From Chloracidobacterium sp. (GTDB taxonomy: Bacteria; Acidobacteriota; Blastocatellia; Chloracidobacteriales; Chloracidobacteriaceae), in contig JANWUV010000007.1 in NCBI GenBank assembly GCA_025057975.1, forward strand, positions 143,433 to 207,432: DNA of 64,000 nucleotides, written 5' to 3'. The position numbers and the translations under genes were made by a program. The notes under the pieces are model-generated. The model made no database searches. It saw only the letters and a program-made list of their open reading frames with translations, and was not told the DNA's origin. Below, piece after piece: positions 17,282-27,736 of the stretch. The stretch's first letter is position 1. Each line of letters starts with the position of its first letter.

Positions 17282-20200
17282 ATGTTCGTTTGGAAGCCAC
17301 ATGCTTTGGCGGCCCTTGGATGGTGCTGCCTGTTGTTAATATTTGGAACGGCGCAGGAGCGCCCCGCCGCTCCCCCTGCCGCAACGACCAAGACGGCGGC
17401 GCCGCCGAAGTTGGATTCGTCTATGCTAGGCGCCTGGACGGCGCGGGCGATCGGCCCAGCGACCATGAGCGGCCGCATTGCGGCGCTCGATGTCGTCAAC
17501 ACAAATCCCAAAATCATCTATGTCGGCGCGGCGAGCGGCGGCGTGTGGAAGTCGTCCGACGGTGGACTAACATTCAAGCCGGTGTTCGACAAACACACGC
17601 AATCCATCGGCGCGATTGCGATTGACCAGACGCGCCCGGATACAGTTTGGGTTGGGACGGGCGAAGGTTGGACGCGCAACTCGGTGTCGGTCGGGACGGG
17701 GCTTTACAAGACGACCGATGGCGGCGAGACGTGGACGCGCGTTGGGCTGGAAAAGACCGAGCGCATTGCCCGCATCGTCATTGATCCGCGCAAGTCGGAT
17801 ACGGTCTATGTCGCAGCGTTAGGGCCGCTCTGGGCGTCCGGCGAAGAGCGGGGTCTGTACAAAACGACCGACGGCGGCAAGACGTGGACGAAAATCCTCT
17901 ACATCAACGCTGATACGGGCTGCGCCGACGTCGCCATTGACCCACAAGAGCCGGACATCCTCTACGCTGCGATGTGGCAGTTCCGGCGGCTGCCGTGGAC
18001 GTTCACGTCCGGCGGCCCCGGCAGCGGCCTGCACAAGTCCACCGACGGCGGCAAGACATGGAAAAAACTCACGAAGGGGCTGCCGGAAGGCGAGTTGGGG
18101 CGGATCGCCGTCGCCGTCGCGCCGTCGCGCCCGAACACGGTCTATGCCAACGTGGAAAGCCGCAAAACGGCGCTCTACGTTTCAGACGATTTGGGCGAGA
18201 GTTGGACGAAAGTCAACGACGTCAACGCGAGCGTCAAATCGCGCCCGTTTTACTTCAGTCTGGTGGTGGTTGACCCCAAGCACTACCGGCGCGTGTATAA
18301 GCCTGCAACAACGCTGGCGCGCAGCGAAGACGGCGGCAAGACGTTTGAAGTCATCGCCGGCGGGACGCACAGCGACCACCACGCGCTCTGGATCAACCCC
18401 AACAACAGCGATCACTTGCTGCTCGGCACGGACGGCGGCGTGTATGAATCCAAAAACGGCGGTCGGACATTCCGCCTGCTGCGTTCCCTGCCGGTGTCGC
18501 AGTTTTACCACGTCGCAGCCGACAACGCGCGTCCCTACAACGTCTATGGCGGGTTGCAGGACAACGGGACCTGGATGGCTCCGTCGCACAAGCCGGGCGG
18601 CATCACCAACGCCGACTGGCAAAACATCGGCTTCGGCGACGGGTTCTGGGCTGTCCCCGATCCGACCGACGACAACCTTGTATACCTCGAATCCCAGGGT
18701 GGGAATCTCGCCCGTTGGCATCGGCGGACAGGCGAAACGAAGTTCATTGCGCCGCCGGAGCCGCCCGGCGAGAAGCTGCGGTTCAACTGGAACTCACCCA
18801 TCGCCGTCGGACGCAAAAATCCGGCGAACCTCTACTTCGGCGCACAGTATCTGTTTCTGTCGCGCGACAAGGGCGAATCGTGGACGCGCATTTCGCCCGA
18901 CCTGACGACCAACGATCCCACCAAACAGAAGCAGGAGGAATCCGGCGGGCTGACCGTGGACAACACCACGGCTGAGAACCACTGCACAATTTTCACCATT
19001 AGCGAGTCGCCGCTGGATGAGAAAGTCATCTGGGTGGGTACGGACGACGGCAACCTGCAAGTGACCCGCGACGGCGGCAGGACATGGACGAACGTCGTAC
19101 GCAACATTCCGGGACTGCCGCCTAATACGTGGTGCAGTTGCGTGGAGGCGTCGCGGTTTGCCATCGGAACAGCCTACGCCACCTTTGACGGCCACCGGAC
19201 AGGCGATATGGCGACGTACGTTTACCGTACGGACGATTTCGGCCAAACGTGGCGGCGCATCACCGACGGCGACGCGACCGGCTTTGCGCATGTCGTCCGC
19301 GAGGATACGGTCATGCGCAACTTGCTCTTTCTGGGGACGGAGTTTGGCTTTTTTGTCTCGCTTGACCGAGGTGAGCGGTGGGTGAAGTTTACCGGCGGCT
19401 TGCCGAACAACCTGCCGGTTTATGACTTGTTCGTTCATCCACGCGAGGGCGACGTGATTTTGGCGACGCACGGGCGCGGCGTGTACATCGTGGACGACCT
19501 GACGCCACTGCGACGGCTCACGCCGGAAGTTTTGGCCCAGGATGTCGCTTTTCTAGAAACGCGCCCGTCGGTTTTACAGACGCCAGTCATCAGCCAGCGC
19601 TTTTCGGGCGACGATGAGTTTCGCGGGACGCCGCTGCCGGACGCGGCAATTATCGCCTACTACCTGAAGGAGCGGCATGTGGTCGGTGACTTTCGAGTGG
19701 AGATTTACAACCTAGCCGGCGAACTGGTGACGACGCTGCCGGGCGGCAAGCGCAAGGGCATTAATCGTGTTGAATGGCCAACGCGCCTCAAGCCGCCGCG
19801 CGTCCCGCGTTCGGAGGCTGCGCCGTTCCCGCTGCCGGGACCGTCGGTACTCGAAGGCACGTACACCGTCAAGCTCATCAAGGACAAACAAGTGTACACC
19901 GGTACCATCACACTGATCGCCGACCCGACTTCGCCGCATCGTCCAGCCGATCGCCGGTTGAAGCAGCAGACGCAGCTTGAGCTGTACGCTCTGCTGGAGC
20001 GGCTGGCCTACGTGGACGCGGCGCTGACCGATGCGCGTGATACGGCGCAGGCGCGCGCCAAGGGGCTGCCGACCGATGACACTTTGGCCAAACAACTGAC
20101 GGCGTTTGCCGACCGCTGTCAGGCCCTACGGGCGTCGCTGGTGGCGACCCGCGAGGGCGGCATTACCGGCGAGGAGCAGCTGCGGGAAAAACTAGCCGAC

Positions 20201-20407
20201 CTCTACGGCAAGATTAGCTACTACGGCGGGCGGCCGTCGGCATCGCAGCTGGCGTTGGTTGAGCCGTACCGGCGAGCGGTCGAGCAGGCGGAAGCGCAGC
20301 ACAAGGCGCTAGTGGACGGCGAGTTGGCGGCCGTTAACGCCGAACTGAAGAAGCGTAACCTTGCGCCGATTGAGCCTTTGACGCGCGAAGCCTACGACAA
20401 GCGGTAG
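17282..20407 (+). CDS. secreted BNR/Asp-box (sortilin-like) propeller protein
   Basis: A 1041-residue exported protein. The signal peptide begins MFVWKPHALAALGWCC and ends near GTAQ. At least eleven Asp-box motifs of the S/T-x-D-x-G-x-T-W/F kind follow (KSSDGGLTF, KTTDGGETW, KSTDGGKTW, SDDLGESW, TRDGGRTW, TDDFGQTW), as in VPS10/sortilin and sialidase propellers. After about residue 760 comes an Ig-like part and then a helical C-terminal region (LKQQTQLELYALLERLAYVDAALTDARDTA). These proteins are abundant in Acidobacteriota and Bacteroidota; glycosidase activity should not be assumed because the sialidase catalytic residues are not evident. Confidence 0.85.
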   Translation: MFVWKPHALAALGWCCLLLIFGTAQERPAAPPAATTKTAAPPKLDSSMLGAWTARAIGPATMSGRIAALDVVNTNPKIIYVGAASGGVWKSSDGGLTFKPVFDKHTQSIGAIAIDQTRPDTVWVGTGEGWTRNSVSVGTGLYKTTDGGETWTRVGLEKTERIARIVIDPRKSDTVYVAALGPLWASGEERGLYKTTDGGKTWTKILYINADTGCADVAIDPQEPDILYAAMWQFRRLPWTFTSGGPGSGLHKSTDGGKTWKKLTKGLPEGELGRIAVAVAPSRPNTVYANVESRKTALYVSDDLGESWTKVNDVNASVKSRPFYFSLVVVDPKHYRRVYKPATTLARSEDGGKTFEVIAGGTHSDHHALWINPNNSDHLLLGTDGGVYESKNGGRTFRLLRSLPVSQFYHVAADNARPYNVYGGLQDNGTWMAPSHKPGGITNADWQNIGFGDGFWAVPDPTDDNLVYLESQGGNLARWHRRTGETKFIAPPEPPGEKLRFNWNSPIAVGRKNPANLYFGAQYLFLSRDKGESWTRISPDLTTNDPTKQKQEESGGLTVDNTTAENHCTIFTISESPLDEKVIWVGTDDGNLQVTRDGGRTWTNVVRNIPGLPPNTWCSCVEASRFAIGTAYATFDGHRTGDMATYVYRTDDFGQTWRRITDGDATGFAHVVREDTVMRNLLFLGTEFGFFVSLDRGERWVKFTGGLPNNLPVYDLFVHPREGDVILATHGRGVYIVDDLTPLRRLTPEVLAQDVAFLETRPSVLQTPVISQRFSGDDEFRGTPLPDAAIIAYYLKERHVVGDFRVEIYNLAGELVTTLPGGKRKGINRVEWPTRLKPPRVPRSEAAPFPLPGPSVLEGTYTVKLIKDKQVYTGTITLIADPTSPHRPADRRLKQQTQLELYALLERLAYVDAALTDARDTAQARAKGLPTDDTLAKQLTAFADRCQALRASLVATREGGITGEEQLREKLADLYGKISYYGGRPSASQLALVEPYRRAVEQAEAQHKALVDGELAAVNAELKKRNLAPIEPLTREAYDKR

Positions 20408-20730
20408 TCAAGAAACCGTAAGTCGTTGGCGTTAAGACCTTCCACAGAAGCCTATGGGGAGCGTCCGCAGCCGACCACGCCGGACGGCGCGCGGAGGCTC
20501 TCCAAGCGTCGCCAGGGGAGTTTCCGAAGAGACATCGCGCCGTACCGGCGGCGTCAGGGCGAGCGCTGTAGGCCCGCTAGCCTCCCGGCTGCAAGCGCAG
20601 GCGACACATCGCTCCCTCGCCAGAAAGGGCGGAAGGGACACCGACTTTTCCGCTGCGCGGGACCGCCGCCGTTCCGCCGTCAAAATGCGCTTCTCCGCAA
20701 AGTCCCTTCTGAACTGCACGCCGCAGCGCG
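20408..20730. other. intergenic region between convergent genes
   Basis: About 320 bases where the BNR gene (+) and delta-60 gene (-) converge. Short open frames here are not supported by codon pattern or start signals. I see no convincing poly-T terminator and no known RNA gene. Confidence 0.4.
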
Positions 20731-22893
20731 CTACGGGCGACCGTTCCAGTTCCCTACCACCGGTAGGTCGCCCGCATTGCCGTAGTTGAACGACACATCG
20801 GCGAAACCGGCGCTTAGCTCATTTTTCAGAAAAAACCGCCAACTGCCCTCCGTCAGCCGAACCACGCCGATGCCGTCGCGGCCGTCGCCGTTCCAGTCGC
20901 CGGCAAAGGGAATGTCGTCCGCCAGTCCGTAAAAGAACGACGCCTCGGCAACGCCCGACAGCAAATCGTTCCGGTAGTAGAAAAAGCCGTTGGCGCGGCG
21001 GTAGCACCCGACGGTCGTTGTCCCATTGCCGTCCCAGTCACCGACGACCGGGACATCCGTCCCCAAACCGAAGTTGACGACCACATCCGGCGCACCGGCG
21101 CTGTTCGTGTTGCGGAGGAAAAAGACGCCGTTCCGAAAGACGCCGACCGTATCGCGGCCGTCGCCGTTCCAGTCGCCGGCGATGGGGATGTCGCCGGGCG
21201 CGCCGAACGGAAACGACACATCGGCGAAGCCGGGGCTGTTGCTGTTCTTGAGGAAAAACGTCGCCGTCTCACCTGTCACACGAAAAACGCCGATGGTCGT
21301 CGTTCCGTCGCCGTCCCAGTCACCCGAAAGCGGGATATCATTGCCCAAACCAAAGAAAAACGCCGTATCCGCGACGCCGCTTGTCAAACTGTTGCGTAGG
21401 TAGAAAAAGCCATCCGACCGCCGAAACAGCCCTACACTTTCAAAAGCCGAGACGGCCTGCGTAATCGTGACAGCACGGCCGGCGACGGTGATCATTCCAG
21501 TCCGCTGTCGTCCGCGATGCGCCGCCACGCGATATGTCACCGTCCCATTGCCGCCGCCGGAAGCACCGCCCGTAATCGTGATCCACGGGACATTGCTGAC
21601 GGCCCGCCACGTACAGTCGCCGGCCGCCGTCACCGTCACGATGCCATCGCCGCCCAGTGCGGAGAAATTCGCCGTCGTCGGCGCGACGGCCGAGGCGCAA
21701 CCGGGATCGTCCCCCAGCAGACGCGCTACGCCGGCGCGCGGCGTTCCGTTGAACGAAGCAAACGCGCCGCCCAGCAGAATCTTGCCGTCCGCCTGAAGCG
21801 CCAGCGCATAGACGGCGCTGCTGGCACCGCTTCCGGGGTCAAAGCCGGTATCGAGCGAACCATCCGTCGGATTGAGCCGGGCGATCCGGTTGCGAGCTGT
21901 TCCATTGACCGTTGTGAAGTCGCCGGCGACAAGGATGCGGCCATTCGGCTGAATAACGAGCGCGTAGACCACGGGCAGTAGTCCGCCGGCGACGCCGCCA
22001 AATGCTCCAAAGGTTGTGTCTAATGCTCCGCCCGGCTCCAAGCGGGCAATTCCACCGCGCGCCACGCCGTTGACGAAACGAAAATCACCGCTGATGAGAA
22101 TGCGACCGTCAGGTTGGACGCCGAGCGCATTCACCACACCGTCCGTCTCACTGTTTTGTGAAAAGGTCAGATCAAGTGCGCCGTCAGCCGTCAAGCGCGC
22201 CAGTCGGCTACGCGGAATGCCGTTCACCTGCGTAAACGCGCCGCCCAGCAGAATGCGTCCGTTAGGCTGGATGGCTAGGGCAAAGATCGGGCCGTTGGCG
22301 GCGGCGTTGGGATTAAAATCGGTATCCACCGAACCATCGGCGTTGAGGCGGGCGAGGCGCTCGCGGCGGACATTAGCCAAGTTTGTAAAATCGCCTGCAA
22401 TGAGAAGCTTGCCGTCCCCCTGTCGCGCCAACGCATAGACGACGCCAGCGGCGTCCGTCCCCGTGGTGAACGATGAATCCACCGAGCCGTCCGCGTTGAG
22501 ACGGGCGAGGCTGCGGCGCGGGACGCCGTTGACGCTGGAGAATGCGCCGCCGATGACCACTCTGCCATCCGGTTGTATTAGCAGCGCCTCGACGCGGCCA
22601 TTAACGCCGCTACCGGGATCGAACGCGACATCAAGCGAGCCATCAGGGTTGAGGCGGGCGACATTGTTGCGTGGAAGGCCGTTGACGGCGCTGAACTCGC
22701 CGCCAATCACGACCTTACCGTCGGGCTGGACGGCGATGGCGTACACTGCGCCGCTGACGCCTCCGCCCGGATTGAAGGTGACATCAAGCGCTCCCGCCTG
22801 CGCTAAGGCGTTAACGGTCATGAAGCCGAACGTCGCTGCGAGCCACATGAAAACGCCCGGCCGCCACCGATATCGTTTGACCAGCGCCTTCAT
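20731..22893 (-). CDS. secreted delta-60 repeat protein with BACON-like domain and C-terminal FG-GAP/VCBS-like repeats
   Basis: A 720-residue exported protein. The signal peptide covers about the first 32 residues. Seven delta-60 repeats follow (LDVTFNPG...VYAIAVQPDGKVVIGGEF...RNNVARLNPDGS), which should fold as a propeller. Next is a BACON-like domain (TANFSALGGDGIVTVTAAGDCTWRAVSNVPWITI ... VTITQA, quoted in parts: CTWRAVSNVPWITI), a beta-sandwich typical of surface proteins. The last 235 residues are five 45-residue FFLRN/GDWDGDG repeats that match the end of the Kelch protein at 1.8 kb. Ligand unknown; a surface or secreted adhesion or binding role is inferred. Confidence 0.88.
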   Translation of the reverse strand: MKALVKRYRWRPGVFMWLAATFGFMTVNALAQAGALDVTFNPGGGVSGAVYAIAVQPDGKVVIGGEFSAVNGLPRNNVARLNPDGSLDVAFDPGSGVNGRVEALLIQPDGRVVIGGAFSSVNGVPRRSLARLNADGSVDSSFTTGTDAAGVVYALARQGDGKLLIAGDFTNLANVRRERLARLNADGSVDTDFNPNAAANGPIFALAIQPNGRILLGGAFTQVNGIPRSRLARLTADGALDLTFSQNSETDGVVNALGVQPDGRILISGDFRFVNGVARGGIARLEPGGALDTTFGAFGGVAGGLLPVVYALVIQPNGRILVAGDFTTVNGTARNRIARLNPTDGSLDTGFDPGSGASSAVYALALQADGKILLGGAFASFNGTPRAGVARLLGDDPGCASAVAPTTANFSALGGDGIVTVTAAGDCTWRAVSNVPWITITGGASGGGNGTVTYRVAAHRGRQRTGMITVAGRAVTITQAVSAFESVGLFRRSDGFFYLRNSLTSGVADTAFFFGLGNDIPLSGDWDGDGTTTIGVFRVTGETATFFLKNSNSPGFADVSFPFGAPGDIPIAGDWNGDGRDTVGVFRNGVFFLRNTNSAGAPDVVVNFGLGTDVPVVGDWDGNGTTTVGCYRRANGFFYYRNDLLSGVAEASFFYGLADDIPFAGDWNGDGRDGIGVVRLTEGSWRFFLKNELSAGFADVSFNYGNAGDLPVVGNWNGRP
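20734..21436 (-). repeat. second copy of the five-unit FFLRN/GDWDGDG module (coding)
   Basis: Five tandem 45-50-residue units ending the delta-60 protein, from VGLFRRSDGFFYLRNS to the cut unit ending GNWNGRP. Unit number, spacing and the truncated last unit are the same as in the Kelch protein, although the N-terminal propellers differ. Confidence 0.85.
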
Positions 22894-22921
22894 AAACCGT
22901 TCCCTCGGTTGAACCCTATCG

Positions 22922-23629
22922 TTACTTTCTCAGAGTATGCCGCGTGGGACAGACGGCTGCACCGCCGGGCCCGGACGCACGAACAGCCCGACAAAACGCC
23001 CGCATCTTCTCCGTATCCTTCCAGCCCGGCGCTGTTTCGACCCCGGACGCTACATCTACCCCGAACGGCTGCCAGCGGCGCACCACCTCCCCAACGTTAT
23101 CGGACGACAGTCCGCCTGCGAGAAAACTTCTCCGGCCCGCCGGCGTCGCCTGCGCCGCTGCCCATAGCCGCTCTAGGCTTGCCGCCCAGCACCCATCTTT
23201 CCCGTCTTTTGGCCGGTCAAAGAGTAAATGTGCGACATTGTCCGCCGTCGCCCAAGCCGTCACCTCCGCCTCGTCGGTTTCCGCCGTTACCGTCACGGCG
23301 CGAATCACCGGCCGCATCAACCGCGCAGCCATAACCGGCGTTTCGCGGCCATGGAGCTGAACTAAATCGCAACCAAGCGCCGTCGCTACGGCATTGACGG
23401 TTTCCACCGAGGCGTCCTGAAAGACGGCGACCGTCAGACATCGCCCACGAACGGCGGCGACAATCTCCCGCCCTGTTTCCACCGTGACACACCGTGGACT
23501 GGTCGGCGCGAAAATGATTCCCAGCAGGTCGGCGCCAGCCGCTGCGGCCGCTTCCGCATCGGCGATATTCGTTACGCCGCAGATTTTGATTTGCGGCGTC
23601 CAAGGCGGCTGCCCATCTTTCACACGCAT
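22922..23629 (-). CDS. trpF: phosphoribosylanthranilate isomerase
   Basis: Third step of tryptophan synthesis from anthranilate: Amadori rearrangement of N-(5-phosphoribosyl)anthranilate. A 235-residue TIM barrel with the catalytic Cys in IKICGVTN, LLGIIFAPTSPRCV, the LVQLHG strand, LLFDRPKDGKDG with the general-acid Asp region, FLAGGLSSDNV and GVDVASGVE at the phosphate site. ATG at 23629 fits the family; the open frame extends further upstream without a domain. No other trp genes are near; it follows msrQ after about 90 bases on the same strand. Confidence 0.93.
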   Translation of the reverse strand: MRVKDGQPPWTPQIKICGVTNIADAEAAAAAGADLLGIIFAPTSPRCVTVETGREIVAAVRGRCLTVAVFQDASVETVNAVATALGCDLVQLHGRETPVMAARLMRPVIRAVTVTAETDEAEVTAWATADNVAHLLFDRPKDGKDGCWAASLERLWAAAQATPAGRRSFLAGGLSSDNVGEVVRRWQPFGVDVASGVETAPGWKDTEKMRAFCRAVRASGPGGAAVCPTRHTLRK

Positions 23630-23721
23630 CGCGCAGCCTAATTTTGGGAACAAGCGGGAAGGTGGTCTGCGTGCGCAGGGCTTAGTCGCTTCCCGCTCAG
23701 GTGTTTTCACAGCCGGTATTC

Positions 23722-24357
23722 TCACGAACGCTCGTTATGGAGGCCCAACGTCGTCACTTGCTGCGCTTGCAACCAACGGGACGCCAGAAGCCACCCAACA
23801 ACGGCGGCAAACGCCACCGGTAGAGTCGTGTCGGCTTTGACAAACAGGTAAAAGTGCGCTACCCCGGCGACGGCGGCAATGTAGGTCAAACGATGCAGCC
23901 GTTTCCAGCGCCGCGCGCCCAAGCGTTTGATCATCCGGTTGGTTGACGTAACGGCAAGCGGAACCATGACGACAAAGCTCAGCATGCCGAAAAAAATAAA
24001 CGGTCGCTGCAGCACATCCACACTGACGGCTGCAAGGTCAAACATCTTGTCAAACCAGAGATAACAAACTAGGTGCAGCGCCGCGTAAAAGAAGGCGAAC
24101 AGCCCCAGCGTTCGGCGCAACCGGATAAGCCATGCCGGCCCAAACCACATCACGATAGGCGTGACCATCAACGTGAGCGTCAGGAACACCAGCGACAGCA
24201 TGCCGGTCAGCCGCAGAATAAACTCCAATGGATTCGCGCCCAAGCGACCCGCCGCGCCATCCCAACTGCACAACGCCAGCGGCAGCAGCCCGTTGATCAG
24301 AATCAGCCGTTGCAGAAAAACCGGCGTGAGCGCGCCGTTCGCCGAGGTCATGGTCAT
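23722..24357 (-). CDS. msrQ: MsrQ/YedZ-type haem-binding membrane protein
   Basis: A 211-residue, six-segment membrane protein of the ferric-reductase-like family. MsrQ binds b-type haem and feeds electrons from quinones to the periplasmic methionine sulfoxide reductase MsrP. Family features are the first helix [38 protein letters not shown] with a haem His, and [23 protein letters not shown] with two more. The start codon overlaps the histidine kinase stop (ATGA), so it is translationally coupled to the kinase. The MsrP partner is not in the window. Confidence 0.87.
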   Translation of the reverse strand: MTMTSANGALTPVFLQRLILINGLLPLALCSWDGAAGRLGANPLEFILRLTGMLSLVFLTLTLMVTPIVMWFGPAWLIRLRRTLGLFAFFYAALHLVCYLWFDKMFDLAAVSVDVLQRPFIFFGMLSFVVMVPLAVTSTNRMIKRLGARRWKRLHRLTYIAAVAGVAHFYLFVKADTTLPVAFAAVVGWLLASRWLQAQQVTTLGLHNERS

Positions 24358-26741
24358 ACCGATTGTTTTTCCCGTTCACGTTGGGCGAGAGGCCGCGTCG
24401 CCTCGATCACTTTCACGAGGTCAACGACCGTGAATGGTTTGCACAGGTAATCGTCCACGCCGGCCGCAAACGCCGCCTGCCGCTCTTCGGGCATCGCCGC
24501 CGCCGTCAACGCCACAAACCGGGGGCGTTTGGACGGCGGCAGCGCCTGATGAACATCCCGAATCGCCTCCAGTCCATCCTTCTCCGGCATGTGAATGTCC
24601 ATAAACACCAAGTCGTAGGGCTTGTCGCAGGCGACTGCGCCAAGAATCGCTTCCACCGCTTCCACGCCGTCGGAAGCCAGCTCGGCCTGATAGCCGAGTT
24701 TTTCCAGCATGCGGGCGGCCAGCTTGCGGTTTACGGCGTTGTCTTCGGCGATGAGCACCCGCAACGGGTGTCGCCGCCCAAGCTCGGCGTCAAACTGCGG
24801 CTTCGCCGTCGCCTGAACCGACTCAGAGCGGACGGCGAAAAGCTCTTCCAAGCTGCGCCGGAAGCTTGTCGGCTTGAGCGGTTTGGAGAGCAACTGCGCC
24901 GGAGGCAACGCCGCCACAGCGGACCGAACGGCTTCCTCCGTGACGGAGCCGAAAAACAGAATCGGCGTCTTGGCGTGCGCCGGCTGCCGGCGAATCTCCC
25001 GCGCCAACGCCAAACCGTCCATGTCCGGCAAATGGATGTCGAGAATCAAAACATCCACCTTGGTTTCAGCTCGCAAACAGCGCAGCCCCTCCTCCGCTGT
25101 TGCGGCCAAGATTGGCGTCACCTGCCAGGCGCGGAGTTGGGCCTCCAACACACGCCGATTCGTCGCATTGTCGTCCACAACCAACACAACCTTCCCTTCC
25201 AATCCGGGCAATGAGCCGCGCACATACAAGCGAGGCTGGCTCGGTGAGGCTTCGCACTGGATGGTGAAGTGAAAGGTTGTCCCCACGCCTACTTCGCTGT
25301 CGAACCAGATTTCGCCGCCAAGCATTTCAACCAGCCGCTTGGAAATCGCCAACCCAAGGCCGGTACCGCCGTACACGCGGGCCGTGGTGTCGGTCGCCTG
25401 CTCAAAGTCCCGAAACACACGCTCGCGGGCTTCCGGCGGGATGCCGATCCCAGTGTCCCGTACGTCAAACCGCAACTCATACCGGCGGCGCTCTTCTCCG
25501 ACCGGCACCGGCTCGTCGAGTGGCTCGGCGCAGACCGTCACAACAATTTCACCCCGCTGCGTGAACTTCACTGCATTGCTTAGCAAGTTCAGCAAAATCT
25601 GCCGCAGGCGGGTTGGGTCGCTGACGATGGTCGGCGGAACGTTGTCCTCAATCAGGTATGCCACGTCCAAGCGCTTCCGTCCGGCCGCTTCGGCGATCAG
25701 GTCGAGCGCGCTCTCGACACATTCACGCAAATCAAAGGGCAATCGTTCAATCTGGAGCGCGCCGGCCTCAATCTTTGAAAAATCGAGAATGTCGTTGATG
25801 ATGACCAGCAAGCTCTGGGCGCTGGCGCGAATGGTCTCAACGTACTCGCTCTGTTCTTTGGAAAGCGGCGTCGCAGCCAGTAAGTCGGCCATCCCAATGA
25901 CGCCGTTCATCGGCGTCCGAATCTCATGGCTCATGTTGGCGAGAAACGCTGACTTAGCGCGAACGGCAGCCTGCGCCTCGTCGCGGGCGCGTTCCAGTCG
26001 CCGGTTCAACCCCGCAAGGCGGTCACGCGCCAGTGAAATTTCCCGAATGACGGCGACGGTTTTAGAAAGCGCCCGCCGGACAATCAAGCCGCTTTCCAAA
26101 CTGAAGATGCTCAGGACAACCACCAGCCACACCCAACCAAACGTCTGAAGCCGCAGCCGGCGCTGGTTGGACTCCGCCTCCAACGTATCCACCACCTGCT
26201 CCATTGCGGCCAGAAACAGCTTTTGGCGCTCCAACACGGTTTGAATCTGGTCGGCGGAAGGCGGACGCGGCGCACCGGTCGCGTCGGTCGCCGCCAACGC
26301 CTGCTCCAACGCAGCGACCATCGCGTTGAAGTGCGGCAGCGTCGCCGCCATCGCCTTTTGCGCCGCTGGCGTGCGACAAGCCGAGACGCCGGTTTCAGGG
26401 TCCCCTTCCTGCAGGGCACGATGCGCTGTTTTCCATTGCGCGAGGATTTCGCGCAGTTCGTCCACGTAGGCTTGGCGTTCCGCTGGCGTCTCAGCCAGTC
26501 GCCAAGCTAACAAACACTTCGTAAGGCGCTGGCTTCGCATGCGCTGTCGGCCAGCGACGTTGATGCTCCGCGCGTCGTCACGCTGTTCGGCAATAAAATC
26601 CTGCACGGCGATTTGCCCGCCGATGGTCAGCGCCGCCAGTGTGGCAAGCGCCGCAATGTATAGCCAACGCAACCGTCGCACAAACGACAGGTCGCGTTTG
26701 AGCGCCGCCGTGTCAGGCGTCCAAGAAGGGTTGGTTGACAT
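24354..26741 (-). CDS. membrane hybrid sensor histidine kinase, two receiver domains
   Basis: A 795-residue signalling protein. Order: TM helix near residue 30; periplasmic type IV pilus/NIT-like helical sensor ([14 protein letters not shown], as in PilJ and nitrate-sensing kinases); second TM near 210; coiled coil; HisKA with the phospho-accepting His in [12 protein letters not shown]; HATPase_c with N, G1 (DTGIGIP) and G2 ([10 protein letters not shown]) boxes; first receiver ([18 protein letters not shown]); second receiver ([20 protein letters not shown]). No output domain or Hpt is present, so phosphate probably goes to a separate partner. It overlaps msrQ by 4 bases, hinting at a link to redox or nitrogen-oxyanion sensing. 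Confidence 0.93.
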   Translation of the reverse strand: MSTNPSWTPDTAALKRDLSFVRRLRWLYIAALATLAALTIGGQIAVQDFIAEQRDDARSINVAGRQRMRSQRLTKCLLAWRLAETPAERQAYVDELREILAQWKTAHRALQEGDPETGVSACRTPAAQKAMAATLPHFNAMVAALEQALAATDATGAPRPPSADQIQTVLERQKLFLAAMEQVVDTLEAESNQRRLRLQTFGWVWLVVVLSIFSLESGLIVRRALSKTVAVIREISLARDRLAGLNRRLERARDEAQAAVRAKSAFLANMSHEIRTPMNGVIGMADLLAATPLSKEQSEYVETIRASAQSLLVIINDILDFSKIEAGALQIERLPFDLRECVESALDLIAEAAGRKRLDVAYLIEDNVPPTIVSDPTRLRQILLNLLSNAVKFTQRGEIVVTVCAEPLDEPVPVGEERRRYELRFDVRDTGIGIPPEARERVFRDFEQATDTTARVYGGTGLGLAISKRLVEMLGGEIWFDSEVGVGTTFHFTIQCEASPSQPRLYVRGSLPGLEGKVVLVVDDNATNRRVLEAQLRAWQVTPILAATAEEGLRCLRAETKVDVLILDIHLPDMDGLALAREIRRQPAHAKTPILFFGSVTEEAVRSAVAALPPAQLLSKPLKPTSFRRSLEELFAVRSESVQATAKPQFDAELGRRHPLRVLIAEDNAVNRKLAARMLEKLGYQAELASDGVEAVEAILGAVACDKPYDLVFMDIHMPEKDGLEAIRDVHQALPPSKRPRFVALTAAAMPEERQAAFAAGVDDYLCKPFTVVDLVKVIEATRPLAQREREKQSV

Positions 26742-26874
26742 TGGGCGGGTGATTCTTCCTCATAATGTCCGAAGCATTGGATTCTAGGAAGTATGGTTGC
26801 GTTGTGCGGAGGTCCTAGGAGAGGAAATTGCCACACTATATCAGAGCGTCTGCGCCACAAAACAGCCCCCATAA

Positions 26875-27717
26875 CTACGGGGCCAGTTGACGCATCAATA
26901 CCTCAAACGCCTGAAGCGCCTCTTTGAAGGCCGCTTGGTACTGCTCGGCGTACACCGGCAGCGCCAGCATCACGATGAAAATCCCCAGCGCCATCTTGAC
27001 TGGCATGCTGAGGAAAAACACATTGAGCTGGGGCGCAACGCGATTGACCAACCCAAAGAACACATCCGTCAGCAACAACGCCGCCATCGCCGGTGCCGCC
27101 AGACGTACGCCCAGCGTGAAGATTTCACCCGTCAGCAGCATCACGCTGGTCAGCCCCGGCGAGAGACCGACGCCGAGCTTGGGAAAGTCGGTAACGGGAA
27201 TGAGTTCGAAGCTGCGAAAGAGGGCTTCGATGACAAAACGGTGCGCGCCCAGCGCGAGAAAAATCACGACGGCGACTTGAAGCTTGAACTGTCCCAACTC
27301 AGAGACTTGTTCCTGAAGCATGGGATTGAGCATCTCACCCATCATCGCGCCACGTTGGGCGTCAATAATGCGCCCGGCGACTTGAATCGCCTCAAACACA
27401 AGCGAAGCCACAAACCCCAGTGTGAAGCCGACGGCGACCTCTTTGACGACCAGAATGGCGAAACCAAACGCGCCACCCCGAACAGCAAGTTCCGGCACGC
27501 TCGCGCTCAGACCCGGCGCAATGATGAGGACGAAGGCCACCGCTTCCGCCACCTTGACCTGATTCGGAACGCTCCGCCCACCGAAAAACGGCACAACCGT
27601 CACAAACGCCAGCATGCGCGCAAAGACCAACCCGCCCAGCACCAGCAGCGCCGCGACGGAAATCTGTACGTCGAGCAACCGCAGCAGGGCGTCAATGAAG
27701 CCGATGGGGTCATTCAT
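26875..27717 (-). CDS. sctT: type III export apparatus protein SctT/FliR
   Basis: A 280-residue membrane protein of the FliR/SctT family, part of the export gate in the cytoplasmic membrane. Family features: RMLAFVTVVPFFGGRSVPNQVKV, the helix EVAVGFTLGFVASLVFEAIQVAGRIIDAQRG and MMGEMLNPMLQEQ. ATG at 27717 is right by length; upstream in-frame codons add an unlikely basic extension. It lies 10 kb from the other export genes of the window and 19 bases after a DUF427 gene on the same strand. Given the SctJ lipoprotein at 36.9 kb I treat it as part of a non-flagellar system, but the sequence of FliR/SctT alone does not decide this. Confidence 0.88.
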   Translation of the reverse strand: MNDPIGFIDALLRLLDVQISVAALLVLGGLVFARMLAFVTVVPFFGGRSVPNQVKVAEAVAFVLIIAPGLSASVPELAVRGGAFGFAILVVKEVAVGFTLGFVASLVFEAIQVAGRIIDAQRGAMMGEMLNPMLQEQVSELGQFKLQVAVVIFLALGAHRFVIEALFRSFELIPVTDFPKLGVGLSPGLTSVMLLTGEIFTLGVRLAAPAMAALLLTDVFFGLVNRVAPQLNVFFLSMPVKMALGIFIVMLALPVYAEQYQAAFKEALQAFEVLMRQLAP

Positions 27718-27736
27718 GGCGCGAAAACGGGGCGCT

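Noticed and set aside
20408..20730. Possible structured RNA between the convergent BNR and delta-60 genes
   Set aside because: Checked by eye for SRP, RNase P and tmRNA signatures; none seen.
24363..25214. 283-codon plus-strand frame antisense to the hybrid kinase
   Set aside because: Arg/Gln-rich shadow; the kinase and receiver motifs are on the other strand.
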